Part shown: piece by piece, positions 49,479 to 57,072 of the stretch
How positions within the stretch are numbered: position 1 is the stretch's first letter
Layout of the letters: every line of letters begins with the position of its first letter
Source of the DNA: Streptomyces sp. NBC_01268
GTDB lineage: Bacteria; Actinomycetota; Actinomycetes; Streptomycetales; Streptomycetaceae
Assembly: GCF_036240795.1 (NCBI RefSeq)
Contig: NZ_CP108454.1
Span: 3,968,001 to 4,032,000 of the forward strand
DNA length: 64,000 bases
Reading direction: 5' to 3'
Notes under the pieces: generated by a model
The model's database searches: none
Told to the model about the DNA's origin: nothing
The model's input: the letters and a program-made list of their open reading frames with translations, nothing else
Translations under genes and position numbers: made by a program

Positions 49479-50693
49479 CTACAGCGCCTTGTCCAGAGCC
49501 TGTTCCAGGTCCGTCCACAGGTCCTCGACGTGCTCGATGCCGACCGAGACCCGTACCGTGCCGGGGCCGATGCCCGCCGCCTCCAGGGCCGCCGCGTCCA
49601 GCTGGCGGTGCGAGGTGGAGGCGGGGTGCATCACCAGGGTCTTCACGTCGCCGAGCGAGGCGCTGAGGGAGGCGAGACGGACGCCTTCCACGAAGGTCCG
49701 GCCCGCCTCGCGGCCGCCCGCGAGGTCGAAGGAGACCACTCCGCCGCCGCCCCTGGGCAGCAGCCGGGCCGCCACCTCCTGGTCGGGGTGCCCGGCGAGC
49801 GCCGGGTGCCGGACGGCGGCGACCGCCGGGTGGGCGGCCAGCCGGGCCGCGAGCTCCGCGGCGTTGGCGCACTGGCGCTCGACGCGCAGCGGCAGTGTCT
49901 GCAGGCCGCGCAGGGTCAGCCAGGCGGCGAACGGGTCCGTGGTGGCGCCCTGTTCGACGGCGTAGTGGCGGATGCGGCCGTACAGCTCCTCGTCCCGGAA
50001 GACGGCGATGCCGCCGAGGACGTCGGCGTGACCGGCGAGGTACTTGGTCGCCGAGTGCACGACGATGTCGGCGCCGTACTCGATCGGCCGGCACAGCAGC
50101 GGCGAGGCGAAGGTGTTGTCGACGGCGGACGGCACGCCCGCCTCGCGCGCGACGGCGATCAGCGCGGGCAGGTCGGAGACGCGGGTGGTGGGGTTGGCGA
50201 TGGTCTCCAGGTAGAGCAGCCGGGTCTCGGGGCGCAGCGCGGCCCGCACCTCGTCGGGGTCGGTGCCGGAGACGTACGTGACGTCGACGCCCCAGCGCGC
50301 GGTGAGGTCGGCGAGGAGGGCGTACGTGCCGCCGTACAGGCAGCGCTGGGCGACGATGTGGCCGCCGGTGGCGAGCAGTCCGAGCAGCACGCCGTTGATG
50401 GCGCCCATGCCGGAGGCGTACGAGAGGGCGGCCGCACCGCCCTCCAGACGGGCGACGGCGGTCTCCAGGGCGCGGACGGTCGGGTTGCCCATCCGGCTGT
50501 AGAGGAACGTGTCCGTCGAGTGGAAGGCCTCGGCCATGGCGTCGGCGGTCTCGAAGGCGAAGACGTGCCCTTGGTGCAGCGGCACGCCGAGCGGCCTGCT
50601 GCCCTTGATCTCGGGCTGCGGGGAGTGGACGGCGAGGGTCTCGGGGCGGTGGCTGTGCCCGTGGCTGTCGAAAGGCGTGGCGTCGGCGCTCAT
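49479..50693 (-). CDS. Trans-sulfuration family PLP-dependent enzyme
   Basis: A 404-residue Cys/Met-metabolism PLP enzyme (fold type I), such as cystathionine beta/gamma-lyase, methionine gamma-lyase or an O-acylhomoserine sulfhydrylase. The PLP lysine is in DIVVHSATKYLAGHADVLGG, the phosphate-binding SASGMG-type loop is SYASGMGAINGVLLGL, and YSRMGNPTVRALETAVARLE is the substrate-region Tyr-Arg motif. MHPASTSHRQLD holds the carboxylate-binding Arg region near the C-terminus. Exact specificity cannot be read. ATG 50693 has no strong ribosome-binding site. A perfect 28-base palindromic region lies 36-63 bases upstream and is probably its operator. Confidence 0.88.
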   Translation of the reverse strand: MSADATPFDSHGHSHRPETLAVHSPQPEIKGSRPLGVPLHQGHVFAFETADAMAEAFHSTDTFLYSRMGNPTVRALETAVARLEGGAAALSYASGMGAINGVLLGLLATGGHIVAQRCLYGGTYALLADLTARWGVDVTYVSGTDPDEVRAALRPETRLLYLETIANPTTRVSDLPALIAVAREAGVPSAVDNTFASPLLCRPIEYGADIVVHSATKYLAGHADVLGGIAVFRDEELYGRIRHYAVEQGATTDPFAAWLTLRGLQTLPLRVERQCANAAELAARLAAHPAVAAVRHPALAGHPDQEVAARLLPRGGGGVVSFDLAGGREAGRTFVEGVRLASLSASLGDVKTLVMHPASTSHRQLDAAALEAAGIGPGTVRVSVGIEHVEDLWTDLEQALDKAL

Positions 50694-50728
50694 GGCGACC
50701 AGTGTCGAGGACGCGGGCCTCGCGGCCA

Positions 50729-50756
50729 CAGGACCAATCCCGGTGGATTGGTCCTG
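50729..50756. promoter_or_regulatory. Perfect inverted repeat upstream of the PLP-enzyme gene
   Basis: Arms CAGGACCAATCC (50729-50740) and GGATTGGTCCTG (50745-50756) are perfect 12-base complements around CGGT. The position immediately before the PLP-enzyme start suggests an operator, most likely for an Lrp/AsnC-type regulator encoded elsewhere. Forming a hairpin in RNA is the other reading, but it sits upstream of the gene rather than downstream. Confidence 0.7.
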
Positions 50757-50821
50757 CGACCAGGCCGGGCGCCCAGTCCTCGGACGAACTGCCCCGGCCC
50801 CTGCGCCGCATGGCGTCCGCG

Positions 50822-51595
50822 CTACAGCAACCGGTCCTTCAGCGCGGGGAACTGCTCCCGCGTCAGCCGCACCTTCGCCGGGTCCAGGACGACCCGCAGG
50901 ATCTCCTCGTCCGGTCCGGCCTCCGCGAGGATCTCGCCCCAGGGGTCGACGACCATCGAGTGGCCGGCCTGCTCGACGCCCGCGTGGGTGCCGGCGGTGC
51001 CGCAGGCGAGGAGGTACGCCTGGTTCTCGACGGCGCGGGCCTGGGCCAGCAGCCTCCAGTGGCCGAGGCGCCGGGCGGGCCAGCCGGCCGGCAGCACGAA
51101 GGCCTGGGCACCCGCGTCGACGAGGCCCCGGAACAGCTCGGGGAAGCGCAGGTCGTAGCAGGTGGCGACACCGACGGTGAGCTGCGGCAGGTCGACGGTG
51201 ACGAGGTCCTCGCCGGCCGTCATCAGGACCGCCTCGCCCTTGTCGAAGCCGAAGCGGTGGATCTTGCGGTAGGAGGCGACGAGTTCGCCGTCGGGGGAGA
51301 AGACCAGCGAGGTGTTGTAGAGCGCCCCGCCCGCGGCCTCGACGATCGAGCCCGCGTGCAGCCAGACCTCGGCGTCCCGCGCGGCGGCCGCCATCGCCTC
51401 GTACGTGGGGCCCTTCAGCGGCTCGGCCTCGGCCGCGAAGGACTCGTAGGCGAAGGCCCCGACGGGCCACAGTTCGGGCAGGACCACCAGGTCCGCCGCT
51501 TCCCGTTCCTCCCGCACGAGGCGCGTGACGCGCGCCCTCCGGCTCTCGACCGGTTCGTCCGGGTCTACCGCGATCTGGATCAGCGAGGCGCGCAC
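50822..51595 (-). CDS. Nitrilase-superfamily carbon-nitrogen hydrolase
   Basis: A 257-residue amidase of the nitrilase superfamily with the Glu-Lys-Cys triad: Glu in LVVLPELWPVGAF, Lys in SYRKIHRFGF and Cys in GVATCYDLRFPELFRGL. Members of this length resemble omega-amidase/NIT2-like or putative N-carbamoyl/aliphatic amidases; the substrate is not clear. GTG 51595 is the start. Convergent or tandem transcription with the PLP-enzyme gene is possible, since the latter starts 129 bases further on in the same direction. Divergent from the mycothiol-dependent-type gene. Confidence 0.9.
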   Translation of the reverse strand: MRASLIQIAVDPDEPVESRRARVTRLVREEREAADLVVLPELWPVGAFAYESFAAEAEPLKGPTYEAMAAAARDAEVWLHAGSIVEAAGGALYNTSLVFSPDGELVASYRKIHRFGFDKGEAVLMTAGEDLVTVDLPQLTVGVATCYDLRFPELFRGLVDAGAQAFVLPAGWPARRLGHWRLLAQARAVENQAYLLACGTAGTHAGVEQAGHSMVVDPWGEILAEAGPDEEILRVVLDPAKVRLTREQFPALKDRLL

Positions 51596-51754
51596 ACTAC
51601 CACCGTCCTGGCATTCGAGCCGTCAACACCGGCCTACGATCGTCACACGAAAGCACTGCCGGGGTGCCTGCGGGCAGCGTAACTTAGCCACCGAGCCTCC
51701 CACGCAGACATGTTTTCAGCCCGCCCAGCCGTTCCAGCGCCGCCGAGGGGTCCC
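51596..51754. promoter_or_regulatory. Divergent promoter region, nitrilase-type / MDMPI-fold genes
   Basis: The 159-base gap should hold both promoters. AT-richer elements CCTACGATCGTCACACGAAAG (51641-51651 and following) and GTAACTTAGCC (51679-51689) are candidates; no operator stands out. Confidence 0.35.
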
Positions 51755-52582
51755 GTGACCGTCCATCCCAGCCTCCAGAACTACGCCGACGCCTGGACCC
51801 ACTCGATCGAAGCGATAGCCGAGCTGGTGGGGCCGCTCGTGGAGGGCACCTGGAACCGGGCCACCCCGTGCCCCGGCTGGTCCGTCCGCGACATCGTGTC
51901 CCATGTCATCGGCATGGAGACCGAGATGCTGGGCGACCCGCGCCCCATCCACAGCCTGCCCCGCGATCTCTACCACGTGCGCAGCGACTTCGCCCGCTAC
52001 ATGGAGATGCAGGTCGACGTGCGGCGCCACCACACCGCGCCGGAGATGACCTCGGAGCTGGAGTACGTCCTGATCCGCCGGGCCCGCCGGCTGCGCAACG
52101 AGAACCGGCAGCCCGACACCCTGATCCGCGCCCCCCTGGGTGCCGAGCAGACCCTCGAACTGGCCTACCGGATGCGCGCCTTCGACTGCTGGGTGCACGA
52201 GCAGGACCTGCGCACCACCCTCGGCGTCCCCGGCAACCTGGACTCCCCCGGCGCGTACATCACGCGGGACGTGCTCCTGGAGGCGCTGCCGTTCGTCGTC
52301 GCGAAGGAGGCCGGCGCGCCCACGAGCTCGGCCGTCGTCCTCGACGTGACCGGACCGGTCGAGTTCCTGCGGACGGTACGGGTGGACGCCGACGGCAACG
52401 GCTCGGTGGACGGCGCGCCGTCCCTCGGCCCGGCGGTCACGCTGACGACGGACTGGGAGACGTACGTGCGCCTGGCCTGCGGCCGGGTCCGGCCGGCCGA
52501 GGTGGCCGACCGGGTCAAGACCGAGGGCGACGAGGACCTGGCGCGGGCGATCCTGGACCACTTCGCGGTCACGCCCAACTAG
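51755..52582 (+). CDS. Maleylpyruvate-isomerase-family mycothiol-dependent protein (DinB fold)
   Basis: A 275-residue DinB/YfiT-superfamily protein of the mycothiol-dependent maleylpyruvate-isomerase family. ATPCPGWSVRDIVSHVIGME gives the first metal-ligand His, and AFDCWVHEQDLRTTLG the second region (WVHEQDLR is the family signature); a C-terminal SCP2-like or MDMPI_C domain follows (TDWETYVRLACGRV). Members act in mycothiol-linked isomerisation or detoxification, but many have unknown substrates. GTG 51755 is chosen with GAGGGG nine bases upstream; a longer frame from 51710 is weaker. Converges on the MFS gene. Confidence 0.88.
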   Translation: MTVHPSLQNYADAWTHSIEAIAELVGPLVEGTWNRATPCPGWSVRDIVSHVIGMETEMLGDPRPIHSLPRDLYHVRSDFARYMEMQVDVRRHHTAPEMTSELEYVLIRRARRLRNENRQPDTLIRAPLGAEQTLELAYRMRAFDCWVHEQDLRTTLGVPGNLDSPGAYITRDVLLEALPFVVAKEAGAPTSSAVVLDVTGPVEFLRTVRVDADGNGSVDGAPSLGPAVTLTTDWETYVRLACGRVRPAEVADRVKTEGDEDLARAILDHFAVTPN

Positions 52583-52597
52583 GCCCCGGCCCCGCGG

Positions 52598-53914
52598 TCA
52601 CGCCGGTACGTGCACGACCTCGACCCGGCTGGCGACCAGCCGCTCCCGTTCCCGGCGGGCGGTGCGGGACTTGAGGCGGAGGATCTGCACGACGCCGAGG
52701 GCTTCGAGGACGAAGACCGAGGAGAAGGCGATCCGGTAGTCGTCGCCGGTGGCGTCGAGCAGGACGCCGACCGCGAACAGCGTGGTCATCGAGGCGACGA
52801 AGCCGCCCATGTTGACGATCCCGGAAGCCGTGCCCTGCCGCTCCGGCGGGTTGGCGGGCCGGGCGAAGTCGAAGCCGATCATCGAGGCGGGCCCGCAGGC
52901 ACCCAGCACGGTGCACAGGGTGACGAGCAGCCACATCGGCGCGTGCTCGCCGGGATAGACGAGGGTCGTCGCCCACAGGGTGGCGGTCGCGGCGACGGTG
53001 CCCAGGGCGAGCGGGGCGCGGGCCGCGTGGTGGCGGGCGATGATCTGCCCGTAGACGAGCCCCACGACCATGTTGGAGGCCACCACCAGGGTGAGCAGCG
53101 ACCCGGCGGTCTCACGGCTGAGCCCCTGCGCCTCGACGAGGAACGGCAGCCCCCACAGCAGCAGGAAGACCATCGCGGGGAACTGGGTGGTGAAGTGCAC
53201 CCACATCCCGAGCCGGGTGCCGGGCTCGCGCCAGGACTCGCCGATCTGCCGCCGGACGAAGGCGGCGCCCGCGTGCGGCAGGGGCTCGGGCTCGTACCCC
53301 TCGGGGTGGTCCTTGAGGAAGAGCAGCAGCAGGACGAGGACGACCACGCCGGCGACGGCGCTGCCCGCGAAAGCGGCGGTCCAGCCGAGGCCGTGCAGGA
53401 GCCGGGCGATGACGAGCGTGGAGACCAGGTTGCCGGCCATGCCGACGAGTCCGGCGAGCTGGGCGACGAGGGGGCCGCGACGGGCCGGGAACCAGCGGGT
53501 GCCGAGCCGCAGCACGCTGATGAAGGTCATCGCGTCGCCGCAGCCGAGCAGGGCCCGGGAGGCGAGCGCCATGCCGTACGTGGGGGAGAGGGCGAAGCCC
53601 AGCTGGCCGAGGGTGAACAGCAGGACGCCGATGGTCAGCACCTTCTTGGTGCCGAGCCGGTCGACCATGAGGCCGACGGGTATCTGCATGCCCGCGTAGA
53701 CGAGCAGCTGCAGTATGGAGAAGGTCGACAGGGCCGACGCGTTGACGCCGAAGCGGTCGGCGGCGTCGAGTCCGGCGACGCCCAGGGACGTGCGGAAGAT
53801 GACGGCGACGAAGTACACGGAGACGCCGACGCCCCAGACGAGGGCGGCCCGCCGTCCGCCGGGCGGGTCCCCGGGCAGGGTGACGGCCGACCCGTACCCG
53901 TGGCCGCGGCTCAC
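52598..53914 (-). CDS. MFS transporter
   Basis: A 438-residue major facilitator protein with 12 expected helices. Motif A is present as GLMVDRLGTKKVLTIGVLLF between helices 2 and 3, the N-terminal FRTSLGVAGLDAADRFG region is typical of nitrate/hexuronate-like or oxalate-like permeases, and a long central loop (DHPEGYEPEPLPHAG) separates the halves. Substrate unknown. GTG 53914 overlaps the stop of the GntR gene as GTGA, so the regulator and permease are one operon and the transporter is probably controlled by its ligand. Confidence 0.9.
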   Translation of the reverse strand: MSRGHGYGSAVTLPGDPPGGRRAALVWGVGVSVYFVAVIFRTSLGVAGLDAADRFGVNASALSTFSILQLLVYAGMQIPVGLMVDRLGTKKVLTIGVLLFTLGQLGFALSPTYGMALASRALLGCGDAMTFISVLRLGTRWFPARRGPLVAQLAGLVGMAGNLVSTLVIARLLHGLGWTAAFAGSAVAGVVVLVLLLLFLKDHPEGYEPEPLPHAGAAFVRRQIGESWREPGTRLGMWVHFTTQFPAMVFLLLWGLPFLVEAQGLSRETAGSLLTLVVASNMVVGLVYGQIIARHHAARAPLALGTVAATATLWATTLVYPGEHAPMWLLVTLCTVLGACGPASMIGFDFARPANPPERQGTASGIVNMGGFVASMTTLFAVGVLLDATGDDYRIAFSSVFVLEALGVVQILRLKSRTARRERERLVASRVEVVHVPA

Positions 53915-54582
53915 CGGGCGTCACCCCGGACCAGCACCTTGACCCAGCTCAGGTGCTGCCGGACGCAGCCGGCGGCGCCCTCGACGTCACCGGCCTTGAT
54001 CCGGTCCAGGATCTCGGCGTGCTCGACGATGTTCTTGGCGACCCGGTCGGGCTGGGACTGCATCACGGCGACGCCCATCCGCAGTTGCCGGTCCCTGAGC
54101 TGGTCGTAGAGGCGGGCGAGGATCTGGTTCCCGGCGTGCTGGACGATCTCGGCGTGGAAGGCCCGGTCGGTGGCGGCGACCTCGGCCAGGTCCCCCGCCT
54201 CGGCCCGCCGCTTCTGCTCCTCCAGGAGCTCTTCGAGCCGCTCGACGAGCCCGGGCGCCGGGGGCACGGCCCGCCGCACCGCGAACTCCTCGACGAGCAG
54301 CCGGGTCTCGACGACGTCGGCGATCTCCTGTGCGGAGACCGCGAGCACGAGGGCCCCCTTCTTGGGGTAGAGCTTGAGGAGCCCCTCCATCTCCAGCTTC
54401 AGCAGCGCCTCGCGCACCGGGGTCCGCGACACTCCCACCGCCTGGGCGAGCTCCCCCTCGGTGAGGAGGGTGCCCCCTTCGTACCGACGGTCGAGCACGG
54501 CCTGCTTGACGTGCATGTAGACGCGGTCGGCGGCGGGCGGCTGCCGGGTGGGCTGCGGCGCGGGTGCGGGGGCTGAGGGCAT
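53911..54582 (-). CDS. GntR family (FCD) transcriptional regulator
   Basis: A 223-residue GntR/FadR-type regulator: winged helix VYMHVKQAVLDRRYEGG and LLTEGELAQAVGVSRTPVREALLKLEMEGLLKLYPKKGALV, then an FCD domain with the metal-type ligands in AATDRAFHAEIVQHAGN and VEHAEILDRIKAGDVEGA. The N-terminal Pro-rich stretch (APAPAPQPTRQPP) is disordered. ATG 54582 is chosen; GTG 54588 is also in frame. The promoter element TTGTATCTAAG is only about 11 bases before the start, which suggests a short leader. It is co-transcribed with the MFS gene and probably regulates it. Confidence 0.9.
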   Translation of the reverse strand: MPSAPAPAPQPTRQPPAADRVYMHVKQAVLDRRYEGGTLLTEGELAQAVGVSRTPVREALLKLEMEGLLKLYPKKGALVLAVSAQEIADVVETRLLVEEFAVRRAVPPAPGLVERLEELLEEQKRRAEAGDLAEVAATDRAFHAEIVQHAGNQILARLYDQLRDRQLRMGVAVMQSQPDRVAKNIVEHAEILDRIKAGDVEGAAGCVRQHLSWVKVLVRGDAR

Positions 54583-54615
54583 GCGCACAGCTTAGATACA
54601 ACAGGGGTGCAACAG

Positions 54616-54646
54616 ACAGGCCCGTCCGCGATGCGGACGGGCCTGT
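54616..54646. terminator. Terminator after the E2 gene, abutting parS
   Basis: Perfect 14-base arms ACAGGCCCGTCCGC (54616-54629) and GCGGACGGGCCTGT (54633-54646) with a three-base loop. It ends the dehydrogenase operon and overlaps the first bases of the parS site. Confidence 0.85.
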
Positions 54647-54658
54647 TTCACGTGAAAC
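54645..54658. other. parS centromere-like site (ParB binding)
   Basis: GTTTCACGTGAAAC is the perfect 14-base palindrome that ParB binds in Streptomyces. It lies intergenically, 15 bases past the E2 stop. In Streptomyces the roughly two dozen parS sites cluster around oriC, so this places the right half of the window in the core origin region. Confidence 0.88.
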
Positions 54659-54672
54659 GGTCACATGGGGTG

Positions 54673-56079
54673 TTACGCCCAGGTGATGAGCCGCTTCGGC
54701 TGCTCCAGGATCGCGGCCACGTCGGCCAGGAACTTGGAGCCGAGTTCGCCGTCGACCAGGCGGTGGTCGAAGGAGAGGGCCAGGGTGGTGACGTGACGCG
54801 GCTTCACCTTGCCCTTGTGGACCCAGGGCTGGAGCTTGATCGCCCCGACCGCGAGGATCGCGGACTCGCCCGGGTTCAGGATGGGCGTACCGGTGTCGAC
54901 ACCGAAGACGCCGACGTTGGTGATGGTGAAGGTGCCGCCCTGCATGGCCGCCGGGGTCGTCTTGCCCTCACGGGCGGTGGCGACCAGCTCGCTCAGGGAC
55001 CTCGACAGCTCCGGGAGGGTCTGCGCGTGCGCGTCCTTGATGTTCGGCACGATCAGGCCCCGCGGGGTGGCCGCGGCGATGCCCAGGTTCACGTAGTGCT
55101 TGAGCACGATCTCCTGGGCGGCCTCGTCCCACGCCGCGTTGATGTCCGGGTTGCGCTTGGCCGCGACCAGGACCGCCTTGGCGATGAGGAGGAGCGGGTT
55201 GACCCGCAGGCCCGCCATGTCCTTGTCGGACTTGAGCTCCTCGACCAGCTTCATCGTGCGCGTGATGTCGAAGGTCACGAACTCGGTGACGTGCGGCGCG
55301 GTGAAGGCCGAGCCGACCATCGCCGCCGCCGTGGCCTTCCGTACCCCCTTGATGGGGACACGGGTCTCCCGGGCGTCCGAGGAGACGGCGGACGCCGACG
55401 CGGGCGCCGGGGCCGCGACGGGCGCCGCGACCGGGGCCGGTGCGGCCACGGGCGCCGGGGCCTCGACGGCCGGAGCGGCCGCCGCGTGCACGTCCTCGCG
55501 GGTGATGACGCCGTCCGGGCCGGTCGGGGTGACCGTCGCCAGGTCGACGCCCAGGTCCTTGGCCAGCTTGCGGACCGGCGGCTTGGCCAGCGGGCGGCCG
55601 GTCGCGGGACCGTGGCCGTTCAGCTGCTCGGGGACCACCGGGGCGGGGACCACCGCGGCGGGAGCCGGGGCGGCCACCGTCGTCTTGCGGGCCCGGCGCT
55701 TGGTGGAGGTCGCGGCCACGCCGTAGCCCACCAGGACCGGCTGGCGGCCCTGCGGCTCGGGCTCCTCCTCGGGAGCCGGGGCGGCGACGGGGGCGGGCTC
55801 GGCGGCGGGGGCCGCGGGGGCCTCCGGGGCCGCTCCGCCGCCCACGTTCACCGAGATGATGACCTCGCCGACGTCGACCGTGGTGCCCTCGGGGAAGCGC
55901 AGCTCGTGCACCACGCCGTCGAACGGGATCGGCAGCTCGACGGCGGCCTTGGCCGTCTCGACCTCGCAGACGACCTGCCCGTCGGAGACCGTGTCACCGG
56001 GCTGGACGTACCACTTGAGGATCTCGGCCTCGGTGAGGCCCTCGCCCACGTCGGGCATCTTGAATTCGCGGATCGTCAC
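54673..56079 (-). CDS. bkdC: 2-oxo acid dehydrogenase E2 (dihydrolipoamide acyltransferase)
   Basis: A 468-residue E2 core with one lipoyl domain: the modified Lys is in CEVETAKAAVELPIPFDG (about residue 43). An Ala/Pro-rich linker leads to a peripheral-subunit-binding domain (PPVRKLAKDLGVDLATVTPT, then GVITREDV) and a catalytic acyltransferase domain with the His-Asp motif in LALSFDHRLVDGELGSKFL. GTG 56079 follows GAGGAGAGCACC. It accepts the acyl group from E1 and passes it to CoA; E1alpha and E1beta genes are immediately upstream. Symbol follows the bkd naming for Streptomyces; pyruvate or branched-chain specificity is not decided by sequence. No E3 gene is nearby. Confidence 0.92.
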   Translation of the reverse strand: MTIREFKMPDVGEGLTEAEILKWYVQPGDTVSDGQVVCEVETAKAAVELPIPFDGVVHELRFPEGTTVDVGEVIISVNVGGGAAPEAPAAPAAEPAPVAAPAPEEEPEPQGRQPVLVGYGVAATSTKRRARKTTVAAPAPAAVVPAPVVPEQLNGHGPATGRPLAKPPVRKLAKDLGVDLATVTPTGPDGVITREDVHAAAAPAVEAPAPVAAPAPVAAPVAAPAPASASAVSSDARETRVPIKGVRKATAAAMVGSAFTAPHVTEFVTFDITRTMKLVEELKSDKDMAGLRVNPLLLIAKAVLVAAKRNPDINAAWDEAAQEIVLKHYVNLGIAAATPRGLIVPNIKDAHAQTLPELSRSLSELVATAREGKTTPAAMQGGTFTITNVGVFGVDTGTPILNPGESAILAVGAIKLQPWVHKGKVKPRHVTTLALSFDHRLVDGELGSKFLADVAAILEQPKRLITWA

Positions 56080-56089
56080 GGTGCTCTCC

Positions 56090-57070
56090 TCAGAACGCCA
56101 GCGAGCGGTCGACGGCGTCGAGCACGCGGTCCAGTCCCGGCAGGTACTCCTCCTCCAGGCGCGCCGGCGGATACGGCGCGTGGTAGCCGCCGACCCGCAG
56201 GACGGGGGCCTCCAGGTGGTAGAAGCAACGCTCGGTGATCCGGGCGGCGATCTCCGCGCCGGAGCCGAAGAAGACCGGGGCCTCGTGCACCACGACCAGG
56301 CGGCGGGTCTTCTCCACCGAGGCCTGGATCGTGTCGAAGTCGAGCGGGGAGATCGAGCGCAGGTCCACGACCTCGATCGACTTGCCCTCCTCGGCGGCGG
56401 CCGCGGCCGCCTCCAGGCAGGTCTTCACCATCGGGCCGTACGCGAGGAGCGTCAGGTCCGTGCCCTCGCGGGCGACCCGGGCCTTGTGCAGCTCACCGGG
56501 GATCGCCTCGACGTCGACCTCGCCCTTGTCCCAGTAACGGCGCTTGGGCTCGAAGAAGACGACCGGGTCGTCGCTCTGGATGGCCTGCTGGAGCATCCAG
56601 TAGGCGTCCGAGGGGTTGGCCGGGGTGACGACCTTGAGGCCCGCGACGTGCGCGAAGAGCGACTCGGGGGACTCGGAGTGGTGCTCGACGGCACCGATGC
56701 CGCCGCCGTACGGGATGCGGATGACGATCGGCATCTTCACCGTGCCGAGCGAACGGGCCCGCATCTTCGCCAGCTGGGAGACGATCTGGTCGTACGCCGG
56801 GAAGACGAAGCCGTCGAACTGGATCTCCACGACCGGCCGGTAGCCGCGCAGGGCCAGACCGATCGCGGTGCCGACGATGCCGGACTCGGCGAGCGGGGTG
56901 TCGATGACCCGGTCCTCGCCGAAGTCCTTCTGCAGGCCGTCGGTGATCCGGAAGACGCCGCCGAGCTTGCCGACGTCCAGACCCATGACGAGGACCTTGG
57001 GGTCGGTCTCCAGCGCCTTGCGCAGCGACTCGTTGAGCGCCTTGGCCAGGGGAAGTTTCTGAACAGCCAT
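56090..57070 (-). CDS. bkdB: 2-oxo acid dehydrogenase E1 beta subunit
   Basis: A 326-residue E1-beta chain of the alpha2beta2 decarboxylase. It begins MAVQKLPLAKALNESLRKAL and contains RVIDTPLAESGIVGTAIGLA, GYRPVVEIQFDGFVFPAYDQ, GGGIGAVEHHSESPESLFAH and VEVVDLRSISPLDFDTI-like VVDLRSISPLDFDTIQASV, all characteristic of the family. ATG 57070 lies two bases after the E1-alpha stop, with GAGG overlapping the end of that gene, and its own stop is ten bases before the E2 start. All three genes are one operon. Confidence 0.94.
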   Translation of the reverse strand: MAVQKLPLAKALNESLRKALETDPKVLVMGLDVGKLGGVFRITDGLQKDFGEDRVIDTPLAESGIVGTAIGLALRGYRPVVEIQFDGFVFPAYDQIVSQLAKMRARSLGTVKMPIVIRIPYGGGIGAVEHHSESPESLFAHVAGLKVVTPANPSDAYWMLQQAIQSDDPVVFFEPKRRYWDKGEVDVEAIPGELHKARVAREGTDLTLLAYGPMVKTCLEAAAAAAEEGKSIEVVDLRSISPLDFDTIQASVEKTRRLVVVHEAPVFFGSGAEIAARITERCFYHLEAPVLRVGGYHAPYPPARLEEEYLPGLDRVLDAVDRSLAF

Positions 57071-57072
57071 GA

